A stretch of DNA of 64,000 nt, taken from positions 21,567,150 to 21,631,149 of the forward strand of contig OX326960.1 in the NCBI GenBank assembly GCA_946800325.1, given 5' to 3'. This stretch comes from Luzula sylvatica (lineage: Eukaryota > Streptophyta > Magnoliopsida > Poales > Juncaceae). This document shows, in pieces, positions 1 to 11,379 of the stretch (position 1 is the first letter of the stretch; every line of letters begins with the position of its first letter). The notes beneath the pieces were generated by a model that was not told where the DNA came from, ran no database searches, and worked only from the letters and a program-made list of their open reading frames with translations. Both the position numbers and the translations under genes were made by a program.

Positions 1-2270
1 GGCGATGGCAATTGCAGTTGAGAAGGCAAATGTAACCAACCCGAGGTTTCTAATGCCAAAAAGGGGCAGTGGATATTCCACGGCATTCGATAAAATTGGT
101 GTTTCGCATAACGGGGCTAAACTACTCACTGCAATTCATAACACTAGGTTTAATGGGTTGGCTGGTAATTTTACTCTCATAGACGGACAACTTCAGCTGC
201 ATGCATATGAGATATTCAATATGATAGGAAAAACACGAGAACGATAGGATTTTGGAATAGAGGAGAAGGGATAACAAGTGACTATGGTAATAGGAATAAA
301 AAACAAAAGACGATCATATGGCCAGGGGACTCGACGTTAACACCCAAAGGTTGGGTCAACCCAACCAAAGGGAAGACACTGTGTATTGCCGTGCCGGTGA
401 AACAAGCTTTCCCACAATTTGTCAGTGTATCAAAGCCAATCACAAACACATCCAATATTACAGGCTACTCCATCGATATTTTTGATGCTGCCATAAAAAA
501 GCTTCCTTACCATGTAAGCTATGAGTATGAGTATGTGCCCATTTCCGACGGATACACATATTCCGATGTCATCTATGACGTCCATCTTGGAGTAAGTATT
601 CACAAATTTACTTCCACTAATCTACTATAAACACATTTTTCATCTATTTATCATTTTATTAATAATATCATGTCTAAATTGAGAACAGAATTTTGATGCG
701 TTTGTGGCGGACACCACAATTACTGCCAACAGGACAAATTATGTGGATTTTACATTGCCATATACAGACTCGGGTATATCGATGGTTGTGCCAATCAAAG
801 TGGGCACGAGTAATTCAATGTGGATTTTTCTGCAACCTCTAACTACCACGTTATGGCTAACTAGTCTCGCGTTCTTCTTCCTCATTGGATTCACTGTATG
901 GGTGATTGAGCACAGGATAAATCCAGAGTTTCGAGGAACGAAATTGGAGCAAGTCGGCCTCACAATTTACTTTGCATTCTCTACTCTCGTCTTTTCTCAC
1001 AGTTTGTTTAGTTTCTTTATCTCATATTTTTTTAAATTTCCCAGTTCTTTAATTTTTAAAACCCTTTACAAAAATAATAATTCACTTGGAATTGGAAATC
1101 ATTCATATTGCTATTGTTTCAAATAAAGTAGAAATCGTTTATACAGATATAATTGCCTTTCAATCTTATGTAATTTCATTCCTTGGTCAGATGAAAAATT
1201 ACGAAGCAACCTATCGAGAATCTTGGTTATTATCTGGGTATTTGTAGTGATAATCCTAACTTCAAGCTACACGGCGAGTCTGGCATCCATGCTGACTATA
1301 CAACAACTAACCCCAACCGTTACAGATGTAAACGAACTCTTCAGACAAGGAGACTACATTGGATATCAAGCCAGAAACGATGTAGTACTTGATTTCTTAA
1401 AATCAAGACTGAGTGTTGACACACTTAAATTGAGGACATATGACACAATTGAAAAATATGCCGAGGCCCTTGCCAAGGGTTCATCCAATGGAGGGGTTTC
1501 GGCTATTTTCGATGAGATTCCTTATCTTAAGGTCTTCTTAGGGAAGTATTGTGCTAACCATACAATGATCGGTCCGACCTACAAGACAGATGGATTTGGT
1601 TTTGTAAGATTCTCTAATTAATCATGATCATTTCTCCATACACACACATCCTATCTTTATAATTTGAGGTCTCGTCTTGTTTGATCTTTTTTAGGTATTT
1701 CCAAAAGGCTCACCACTGGTACAGGATGTGTCCATGGCAACAGAAGGAGATGAAATGACTCAGATTGACAAAAAATGGTTGGGTGACCTTAGCAGTTGCC
1801 CTAGGCAAGGTGCTGTCTCGGGCTCTCTGAGCCTAAGTTTCAGAAACTTTGCAGGTCTTTTTATCATAACCGGTGTTGTCTCGGTCCTCTTGATCATAAT
1901 CCATCTAGGACGATATGTGTACCGAAATTGGGATAGTATAAAAGGTGAATTTAGTGATCACGAAACTGCATATGATACATTTCGTGCGTTGGTTAAGCAG
2001 TTTGACCGGATGGATTCTGCTGTCCGGTCTGCCTTGGATCGTAACAAATCATCAGTGAACAGCGCTGGAGAAAGTCGTGGCGAAGCAAATGGAGATCAAG
2101 TGGATTTGCTGAATAATGATACCATATCAGACCAACTATTAGGGATGAATTCTCCTTCAATGCATGGAACACAAACACAAGAACACCCAGATGCTACCAA
2201 TCTCACGCGTCGAATCTTACCTACAGAACATACCCTAGAGCTCCAACAGATTCATGTTCAAGGGAGATGA
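1..2270 (+). pseudogene. GLR: glutamate-receptor-like (GLR, clade-2 type) gene, copy A; 3' part, frameshifted
   Basis: Plant GLRs are ligand-gated cation channels of the plasma or organelle membrane: an N-terminal periplasmic-binding-like domain, a split ligand-binding domain (S1/S2), three transmembrane helices and a pore loop. Visible exons are about 1-591, 689-1001, 1191-1603 and 1695-2270, all with GT-AG introns and matching phases. Exon 3 encodes S1 residues (DTTITANRTNYVDFTLPYT), M1 and the pore loop. Exon 4 carries the channel motif SYTASL and most of S2. The last exon encodes M4 (GLFIITGVVSVLLIIIHLG) and a Ser/Asn-rich cytosolic tail. The upstream exons lie outside the window. Against copy B, a single base is missing near 231-235; the frame then meets TAG at 245-247, before the pore. 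Everything downstream is open if read in the original frame, so the lesion looks recent or could be a sequencing error. Family assignment is firm; the clade is inferred from overall resemblance. Confidence 0.9.
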
Positions 2271-2278
2271 TGTTAAAT

Positions 2279-2531
2279 TTTTTTTTTGAATTGGACGTCT
2301 ATTGCCGACCTATGAAATTTCATATATGAAATAATGTTATTTACAATGAGGGTTTGAAAAAAGTAAAATTTATTATCCTAAGCATTCTCGCGAAGCATGT
2401 CTTAACTGGACCTAGTTCTTCACTTTACACCACATTTTTGCATTTTCGGTTGCTTGCATTGCCACCGATGTTGGAGAATTGGACTTATTGCGGAATAACC
2501 TCGCATTCCTCTCCTTCCACATGCCCCACAG
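2279..2531 (-). mobile_element. 5'-truncated LINE (L1-type) 3' end, copy A only
   Basis: A 253-bp insertion, absent from copy B, lies immediately after the GLR stop codon. It is flanked by the 13-bp direct repeat GATGATGTTAAAT (2266-2278 and 2532-2544). A poly-T run at the left edge is the poly-A tail of a minus-strand element. The minus-strand translation contains ILWGMWKERNARLFRNK, typical of the C-terminal zinc-binding/RNase-like tail of plant LINE reverse transcriptases. The left TSD includes the GLR stop codon, so the reading frame end was kept. Confidence 0.88.
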
Positions 2532-2544
2532 GATGATGTTAAAT

Positions 2545-5500
2545 ATTAAACTGAACTTGCAACACCCCGCGCAATTGCGCGAGATTTGATGTTCTTTTTG
2601 ATATATTTTGTTTGGATTTTTTATTTTCAATATTTTTGTTATTGTGTAGCTATATCTTGTATTTTTTTCGTTGGCGTGTATTTTTCGGGAGTCATTTCAT
2701 GATATTTGTTTTTGTTTTTGTTTTCTTCTCCATCTTGGGTATTTTTTTTTTTTTTTTTTTTATAATAAATAGAGAAGGTTCATATGTCCATCATCCATTG
2801 ATGTCAATGAGGCTTGAACGCACAATTTTTCACAACATATGATATTTTCTATTATTAAGTAAATATCTTACTATTTGAAAAAAAAATTATGCGAGTGAGA
2901 TTACACACAAGGATTGTATAAATATTCAAGTTGGACTCAACTTTATATCTAAAATTAGGTTATATAGTGAGATTACACACAAGGATTGTTGAGTTGGACT
3001 CGGTATATTTTTAGTTGCATGGCTCAACTTTATATCGAGAGTTGCATTTGATGCAATTGGATGTGATCGTACCGAAACGGTATATTTTTAGTTGCATGGC
3101 TCAATTTGGCTTTAAAATATACACAATTCGGATCTTGACCATTAGAAACAAGAACAATTATCGTTGTTTCGGTTTCATTAACGTGTAGGTTATTAATTCA
3201 AAAAGAATAGTGGTAGTACGGTCATACAAAAAAATATTCAAATAAGCCATTAATTTAAGCTATATTTACAAAATTGTAGAAAATAAAAAAACAATAAAAT
3301 TTAAATATCCAATCAATTCTCAAGAAAGAGAATTTGAACAAGAAAATTTTTAGACATATTTGAGAATGGTTTTCGAATAAGAATACAAGAATTGGATTCT
3401 TATGGGTTCTGAGCAAGGATACCGTTTTCGAAACTTTTCAAAAACACTCAAAGTTGCGAGTATGTTGCGTTGGGTCTCGCAGTTAGAAACGCAACGGAAA
3501 TAACAAAAAAAAAGTAGTCCTCAGAACTTGACCACAAGGATCCATGCAAACAAATTAAACATCAAAGGAAGAGTTTGTGTTTATTACCTCTGAATCACGC
3601 TTGATTCGGTGGTGACAAAAACTCGCGGCGGTTCGAGTTGATCACTTCTAGCTCCGAAACTTTAAAACCTCTACTCGTATCCACCGTTCTCGTCTCGAAG
3701 AAGAATCATCGTCTTGTACTAGCAACGCGGCGATCAGCTCAAAGTTTTCAAGCATGTATGACTTTAAATCGCAAATTTTGAATTAATGAACAATAATTTG
3801 TATGGATTCCAAATAAAGAACTGATCAGAGTTCCACAATTGAAGTAAGGTAATAGTTGCAAGTAAGACAATTAAAGAAAAGATTTTGGCATAAGATGATT
3901 GTGAGGAAACTCGATGTAGTCTTGATAACTCCAAAAAATTGGTCGTTGAAATGTGAATCAATTCTTGGGGTAAATCAACAAAATTTATATGAGCTTTAAT
4001 TTAGTCCAATGTAAGTAAAAGTTCGTTCTCAGGGGAAACATGTGTGTATTTAGACTTGAAATAATAAAAATTTCGAATCAAATTCAAGACTTGATACTTT
4101 ACACAGATGTGCAAAACACTATCAATGATCTCTGAAACAAATTTGGTGCAAATTGGAGCAACCAGCAAAAATTTCACTAATTTACAGTTAGGTCCCTAAA
4201 TTTTTGCATTAAAACCCAGTTACTTTTTCTTGGCAGTTAGGTAACTTTGTACAATTATAACAATTCACTAATTTCTTGAAATGTTCTCAAACTTGTATTT
4301 TCACAAATTAAAACCAGTTATCTACCAAATGATATACTTAGATCAGTATGTCACAATCCAGATGTCACAGAAAAATCAATTCAAAACAGAAGAACATCAA
4401 GATTATCACACAATTTCAAAAGGTCCCTTGTAGATTTAAATTTTCCGTAATTTTCATAAATTCACAACAAACCATGAAATCCTTCAAATTCATTGAGACA
4501 AACTTCTATACAAACTATATCAAATGATTTACAAGAATATGTTTTTATAATAATTTTTTTAGATCTAGAACAGCAAGAAAAATTAATGAGAAAGTAGGCT
4601 AAAACGGTCATACCTAATTCGTTAATTATCCAAATGACATGGGGTAAAATTCTACATAAACTAGAGATCTAGATCTAAAACAAGATACTTTTGATCTGGA
4701 TGTTCGAGTTCTATAAAGTACCCAAAAAATTCGATTAAAAGCACAAGAAAATTAAAAATTTCAGGAAATTATTCTTGAAGGGAACTTTGGAAATTTTTAA
4801 CAAACTTAATATTGATTAAAATGGTAAAACTATTTACACAAAAATCAAGTACTAAAGTTGTTTGACAAGATCATATTTTTAGAATAATTAAAAAAAATTA
4901 ATTGGAATTTAAATCACAAAACAGTTACAGAGAATAATCAGAAATTAAAAGTACTTCACAAGTAAATTCAAGAAAATATTCTAAAAATTCAGGAAAAATT
5001 TCAGGTTAAATATAAACACTAAATAAACTTCATATAACACAATCAAACATGATTCATCAAGTTTGACAAAGAAAATCACATTAAAACCATAAAAAATAGA
5101 GAAAAATGAGTGAATGACCAAATATATTGAGTGCTTGAGTGAAGTCGTCTTTTAAGATTCGTTCTTGATCTAGTGAGGTGGAGGAGTGAAGGTTGATCTT
5201 TGATTTAAGCTAGAGAGCTCGATTGTGGCTTGAGTTCACTGATTTAGGGTTTCGCCTTGATTTTGGAGCAAATCTTGAAAATTAAGGTGAATCAAGAGCC
5301 TAGGTGATCCAAGAGAGCTTGGGGGAGTTTAGTGAAAATGGTTAACAAGTGCTTGAAAGCACTCACGAATGGATATAATGGTGTGTCACCAAAACTAGAT
5401 CAAAACTGAAGCTATTTATAGCAAAAGCAGTCTTAGAGAGTCCATTTTTGCTAAAATTGGAGAGCTATATAGATGCACGACGTGGCCACGATCATTTTTC

Positions 5501-6752
5501 CGAAAACTTCGCGAGATTTGGAGCATCCCGAATGAAGTTAGGGTCGTTTTACTATCGTCGTCATTTTCTCGGCGAAAATGGAGAGAGTGCAGTATGTTTT
5601 TGCTGTGTATTTTTGCTCACGGACAGATTATGGGGACGTCCAGTCACTGATGGAATGGAGAGGAAGAAGGGACAGTTAAGGATCCAACAGAATCAGTTCT
5701 AACGATCGAGTTGTTCTTCTGTTTCGAGCTCATGTAGTTGTTAGGAAAATACACTGAATTATAATATTTAATGAAGATTGCATCAAAAATACGCCACTGA
5801 GGATCCATGAGAACCATTTGAAATAATGGGTATGGGTTAATGGGTGTTGATTCGGGTCTGGATCCAACCTAGTAAGGTTCTGAGTCATGCATTTGATCGA
5901 ACACTTCGTGTGAATAGTCTTGAGCTAGAGAAAAACCATCATAACTTCCTCCTTTCTTTGTCAAAATTCGATTTCTCGGTACCGAAATGATCAGGAGAAA
6001 GAGGGCCTTGAACCATGGCTTTGGTTTGAAGAGATAAAGGTCTTAAAATCCACGGCTGTACCAATGATCTGGTACTGGCAGAAGTGGAGGGAGAGATTGG
6101 ATTGGAACACGTTTTTGAGGCATTTAGAGAGAGATTTAGAAGAAAAACTTATAAGAGACTTGTGTGACCTGTGGAGCTCAAAATCCAGGGCTGGCCAGCC
6201 GTGCAACTGATTTTTGAGATGTTGAGGAGAAAATTAAAATATGAAACTTGACCCATTTGGGGCTCACTTCACTCCAAAGTTCAAACCCAAAAATGATCTA
6301 CAAGTTTCTTGGTGGAGGAGAATACGTGAGTTTTGGCTTGTCAAAAAAATTAAAATTACAAAAACGCCCATATGTTTATTTTGTTTTGTGTTAGATAGCA
6401 AAATTAAAATTACAAAAATGCCCATATGTTTATTTTGTTTTGTGTAGATAGCAAAGGATTCGAAATTTACGATGAATGAAGCAGTGGAGCCAGTCAATGC
6501 AAAATTTACATAAGATCGCAGAAGATAAATAAGAAAGAGAAGATGATGACAAAGGATGATAGTTGCATTTTTTCGGATCCTCCATTCTTGACGACCCGTT
6601 ATTGAATAATGGAAGTGGGAAACTGCAAGTGGGAGAAGGAGGTAGAGAAAAAGATTGGGTTTCGGAACTGGAGAGTCCGATGGTGATGGTAATGGTGGGT
6701 AACAAGAGGTTATGCATTCTTATTTATTATTTAATTAAAGTTTTATTATTAG
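2545..6752. other. gene-less shared stretch downstream of GLR copy A
   Basis: No supportable gene. The stretch is shared with 40,056-44,150 in copy B at a few percent divergence. It holds a 14-bp perfect palindrome CGCGCAATTGCGCG (2568-2581), a directly repeated GTGAGATTACACACAAGGAT motif (2896 and 2959), and low-complexity A/T-rich DNA at 3.2-5.1 kb. The segment at 3,480-3,740 resembles decayed LTR or gene-leader sequence. A short open frame at 5448-5702 is kept in copy B over most of its length, but its last 20 codons are frameshifted between copies, so it does not behave like a conserved gene. Confidence 0.6.
6346..6453 (+). repeat. 54-bp tandem duplication, copy A only
   Basis: Two head-to-tail units beginning AAAATTAAAATTACAAAAA (6346 and 6400) differ at two or three sites. 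Copy B has one unit (about 43,845-43,900), so this is either a gain in A or a loss in B. Confidence 0.85.
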
Positions 6753-6765
6753 ATATTCTTTATTT

Positions 6766-7107
6766 TTTATTTTTTTTTGAAAGGAATACCAAATTGGTAT
6801 TCTGTCATATATAAATGGGTAAAGAAAAATGAGTTACATAGTTCAAAGAAAATTACATGAAGGCGATTTTTCGTGCCCGCTTCGGTCTTAAGAAGTTGTG
6901 GAGTTCTTTCTTGCAAGTATCATATACCATGTAGTCGCTTGTTCCACCGCTTTTTTTGCCGTCCACTCCGGTGATTTGTTTTTGGAATTGAAGATTCTTG
7001 CATTTCGCTCTCGCCAAATAGTCCATAGTGTCGCCGCCCACAATATGTCCCAAGCTTTCCTTTCGTTTTTTCCCAATCTCCCCCTATTTCTCGTCCATGT
7101 TTCGGAA
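6766..7107 (-). mobile_element. 5'-truncated LINE 3' end, copy A only
   Basis: A 342-bp insertion missing from copy B, flanked by a perfect 13-bp TSD ATATTCTTTATTT (6753-6765 and 7108-7120). The poly-T at its left side is the minus-strand poly-A tail. The minus-strand frame encodes AWDILWAATLWTIWRERNAR, the conserved WxIWxERNxR C-terminal signature of plant L1-type LINEs. Severe 5' truncation is typical of target-primed reverse transcription. Confidence 0.9.
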
Positions 7108-9299
7108 ATATTCTTTATTTATTACACAAATGAACTGAAATAATCAGTTTCATTACTTATTATTTCATTATTTAACGCGGAATCTCTTCAAGAATTTCCT
7201 GCGCGGCCTCTTCGTCTCTATTCTCCTCACTTTCTTCGACCCTACAATACACCTATTACAAAAAAAAAAAGGGTTTAAGTGAAAATTTTGCAAGTTCTGT
7301 ATGGGCATTTATGATAATATTTATATTTTAATAAGGACGTTAGTATCGTTGTAGTACCACACAAGTGCGGGATGGAGAGAGAACTTTGAAAGAGTTCGGG
7401 CGGTTATTGAAATTCGTTTCGGGGTATACCCGGTATGCCTTCCGGCTAGTAAAATGTTCCATGTCATGACCAACCTTTTAATAATTTATAAAAAAATATA
7501 ATAATAATTATTATTGTTATTGTTGTTGTCGTTAATATTTAATAATTGAGGAGTTCTATGATATGAGTTTTTCTTATAGTAGATTTTTTTATAAGGGTGT
7601 TTTGAATATTTGTCAATCAATGAATATTTAATAATAAGATTCAAGTGTATTATTATCAACCAATGTTAAACAAAATAAAAAGTTTTTATCGTGCATATAA
7701 AGAAAAAAAAAATCCAATTAATTAAAAATACTCACATTACCCTTTTCAAAAGGAATTAACATAGAATTTACCCCTCTTATTAATTTTACAATAACTGAGC
7801 TCTCATGGTGCCACGTTACTTGTTTTACCATCCAGATATTTGTTCTTGCAATTTTTATTTGCCTTCCTACTTATTCGACAGATAGAGACCATAGTCCATA
7901 CCCTCCGTACTTTTTTTTCTTTACCCCCTGGGGAGCCGTGCCCCAGCCCAATTGACACCCCAATTGACAAAGAAAAAGAAATATACAAAGAGAGAGAGCA
8001 AGAGACATAACGAGAAGAGAAAAAGAGCGAGAAAGAGAGAAGGATCGACCAAAGCGCATAGCAAGATCGCACCCCCGCAACACTGCCTCTCACCATCGTG
8101 GCTACCTCCGTTTTCTAAAGAGGCGGTGGTGGAGAGACAGTACAATCGCTGTCGTGTTCTAACCAGAAAGAAAGCCACGCAAAGAGAGGACCTTCCGAAA
8201 ATGCTTCATTTCGTGCTAATTTTTCGAGGACTTTGTGACAGGTTGGATTGAACTTTCAATTTCGAGTTTTGAATTGTTCTTTTTGAGTTAGATAGCTGAA
8301 AAATCAAGTTTTGGATTGTTTTTTTTTAGTTACATAGCTGAAAATGTGGATTCCTCTCTAACTTGCTTCATTTAATTCCTCTCTAGGTTTTGTTTGGTAA
8401 AGCACGGGGACAGACTTCATGCCTTCGAAAGGACATACTTTCTTTGATGTAAGTTTCTCAATTTTACCCATTACTAGAATGTTAAGGAAAATTATTGCTA
8501 TTATTTGACTGGTGTTTTTTCAATTTGCAGGTTTATCCAATGAAAGACAAAATGATCAGACTTTGAAACTCCATTCCTCCGGTGAGGATATTTTCGTTGT
8601 GTTTTACATGTAATTATTTGTAAAGATCATGCTATAAACTTATTACAATTTTGCTTGTTTTCAGACTGATTTAAGGCTAAAAATAACGGTGCCAAGAGAG
8701 CCCTAAATTTACAGACCATCAGAAAGGCTGAGAGATTTGAGGCTCGTAGAGGGTAAATAACTTAATTTTTTTTCAGATATAATTTTACATTATTTTTAGA
8801 ATGTTTGATGTTTTTTCTATTTTTGAAATTTTCAGGTTGGTCAATGGGAAGCAATTGGAATAAGATTATAAAATATAATTATAACAAAAGGTTATTTATT
8901 GCAAAAAAAGTTTCATATTTTTATTTTTACTGCGGGATTTTAGGAGCTCGATTCAATGCATAAAAGCAGAGCTGAGAATAAAAGTTTGAGACATATTCAT
9001 ATTAATAGGCTTGCAAATATTTATTATTATTTCAAATTGATTGATTTTTTGTATATTGAGTTTTATATGTGAAGTGAAAACAGGAAGCTGAGGAATTGAA
9101 AGGCAATCATCTATTTAAATTTAAAGCAGCAAATTCAGATAAAAAGGTATTTTTAGTAAAATACTAGAATGCTCGAACACAATGATCTATTTTCTTTTGT
9201 TTTTTAGATTTCTCTATATTATTTTATTCTAATCTCCCCTCCCATTAATTTTTGAATACCTGATATATGGTGAGGCCACGTCACCTTTTACTGTTCGTC

Positions 9300-9503
9300 C
9301 CGTCACTGTTCATCGTCATATTTTACTGTTCATCCCGTTACTGTTTACCACGTCACCGTTACTGTTTATTCGGCTACTGTTCATTCCGGTACTGTTCAAT
9401 TTTCCGTCACTGTTCATCGTCGTATTTTACTGTTCATCCCGTTACTGTTTACCATCACCGTTACTGTTTATTCGGCTACTGTTCATTCCGGTACTGTTCA
9501 ATT
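9300..9503 (+). repeat. tandem repeat rich in TACTGTTCAT motifs
   Basis: Two approximately 104-bp units (starting 9300 and 9404) are built from shorter YACTGTTCA/TACTGTTTA motifs inside the Helitron. The long open frame here is a by-product of the repeat. Confidence 0.85.
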
Positions 9504-9526
9504 TTTTTTTTTTAATTTTATTTTAT

Positions 9527-9650
9527 TTGACGTATGTCTTGTGTTCTAAATAAAATATTTGAATTTTTCATCGTATTAATAAATATAATTGACATATGTC
9601 TTGTGTTCTAAATAAAATATTTGAATTTTTCATCGTATTAATAAAAATAA
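9527..9650 (+). repeat. 62-bp tandem duplication
   Basis: Two adjacent units begin TTGACRTATGTCTTGTGTTC at 9527 and 9589 and are nearly identical. They lie between the TACTGTTCA array and the inner Helitron terminus. Confidence 0.85.
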
Positions 9651-9887
9651 TTTGTATACTATAATTTTACTGTTAACTAAACAAAATATTATTCACACAA
9701 ATACTTTTTGTTAGCCTGAGCTGGTATTATTATTTTTTTTGGCTTATTATAACAGTTTTGATTGGTACCAAGCTGCATTTTTTGTGCTTATTATAATATT
9801 TTTGATTCGTACAAATTCTAAATATATCAAATAATATATAAAATTATTACTTTTGCTTATTATATTATTTCTTATCAAATAATATAC

Positions 9888-9917
9888 CCCGCAGCGAAGC
9901 GCGGGATATTGTCCTAG
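9888..9917 (+). other. internal Helitron-type 3' terminus
   Basis: The hairpin CCCGC-AGCGAAGC-GCGGG (9888-9905) is followed by ATATTGTC and CTAG (9914-9917), then T. It matches the outer end at 11,379 in hairpin, spacing and the TTGTCCTAGT tail. It marks either a nested Helitron or an acquired or bypassed terminator. Confidence 0.8.
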
Positions 9918-11379
9918 TAATAACAAATTTATGAACATGTTATGCCAAGCAGTGTTACGAAGCTAAACACTACTTTTCCCAAAGTTTTTTCATAACAATA
10001 TCTACTTTTTTTACTTTCAAAAATTCATTTTGGAAACTTTCTTTCAGGTTTTTGGTCCAACTCTAGCAAGAGAAATCCAAACAAACATCGATGAGTATCT
10101 GAACTCAAATGCACAAGCAAGTCTTGGTATAGAGTTGCTTGTCATAGTTCTCGCGATGAGGTTATGGCAAAGCTATAAATCCTTTAAAAAAATGTGTACT
10201 TTTATGATCGCAATTCGCAAGGATGAGTTTAATAAACTGTTCTATTTATTTCATGTGAGGTGTGTCTAGGTATTCATAGGAAGCTCCCTGCTTTCTTCAA
10301 AATTACAAAAAAAAAACCCTACATCTTTGTATATTGAACTTCCAAGGTATTATTATTTATCTAATTATAATAGAAAAAATTACGTAAAGACCATTCCCTT
10401 GTTTAAATTGTATATTCATATTTAATGTATTATCTATATAATTTTAATAGGAGCATTTTCACAAGCCCTTTTGTTGATGATTTTTAAGCAATACTTCACA
10501 AGAGACAAGACTACGCTTCTCTCACCATAGGTTATTTCATTATTATAGAAGATTCTTTACTACTTTTTAATAGCAAATATTTTGCATGAACAAGCAGAGT
10601 TTATGATATCACTGCAAAAAAATATAATATTTCTCTCCAAGTTTTATAGATATACAAGTCCTCATATTATATAATTTCTATTGTCTTAGTTTTACCTACT
10701 GTCATGGCCGTTTCTTTCCATTCTTTAAGTCACTTCATATATTGATAAAGTAATGTCCACTTTATACAATGATAAATTAATTTCTTTCTATTAATTTCTA
10801 TATATTTTTCTCTATAAAAAGCAAAGAAAGGAATAGAGTTCAGGACTACATGAATGTATCTAAGAGTCTTTCTATATATTTTTTATATTTTTTTCTAAAT
10901 ATATTCATGAACTCTATTCTTCATACATCGTCTTATTTTTACCTACTGTCGTTGTCTTCTGCTTTGTAAAAAAAAGTATTCTATATATTTTTTCGAAAAA
11001 TAATAACTTGTATAAAAGAATAGAGGACCAGTTATCAAGGATTTGTACTGATGAGTATGAAGTTGAAGTCAACAAAAGAATATGTTTATTCATCCTTCAA
11101 TTTTGTTTGTTCTTCCACTCTTTTGCAATAAAAATACGATTCTAATGCTATGTATATGTTGCTCTATTTTATGACTGAACCATAATATCAAAATAAGCTC
11201 GACCTCTTTTAATGCATGTTTAGTTTAACAATTCTTAAATTTTGATTAATGTTGTACTAATAACTTTTATTTATTTCTATTTTTTTGTTGAATATGATTG
11301 CACGATTTTTTTTATTGATCTTGATTTTATCGAACAAATAATTGAAAAAATCCGCAGCGGAGCGCGGGAATTGTCCTAG

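Larger units (their letters stand above)
7775..11379 (+). mobile_element. non-autonomous Helitron, copy A only
   Basis: This 3.6-kb block is absent from copy B, where GAATTCCCC is uninterrupted (about 45,407). The 5' end begins TCTTATTAATTTTACAATAA, followed by GGTGCCACG, resembling plant Helitron 5' ends; about 8 bp of filler precede it. The 3' end shows the short hairpin CCGC-AGCGGAGC-GCGG followed by CTAG, and the host T comes next with no TSD, as expected for Helitrons. No Rep/helicase gene is present. The interior holds gene-fragment-like pieces with splice-like borders (about 8,386-8,760), short tandem repeats, an internal second 3' terminus at 9,917, and A/T-rich filler. The open frame at 10,030-10,269 is unidentified and may be captured host sequence. 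Confidence 0.82.

Noticed and set aside
1..591. GLR copy A as a 5'-truncated gene
   Set aside because: The missing exons simply precede the window; nothing in the sequence shows a genomic truncation.
739..963. Antisense open frame over GLR exon 3 (also 38,508-38,732, 1,993-2,178, 39,765-39,950)
   Set aside because: Shadow frames opposite real GLR exons; they have no independent support.
5448..5702. Possible conserved small gene
   Set aside because: Frame conserved over about 60 codons between copies, but the C-terminus is frameshifted and no homology is recognised.
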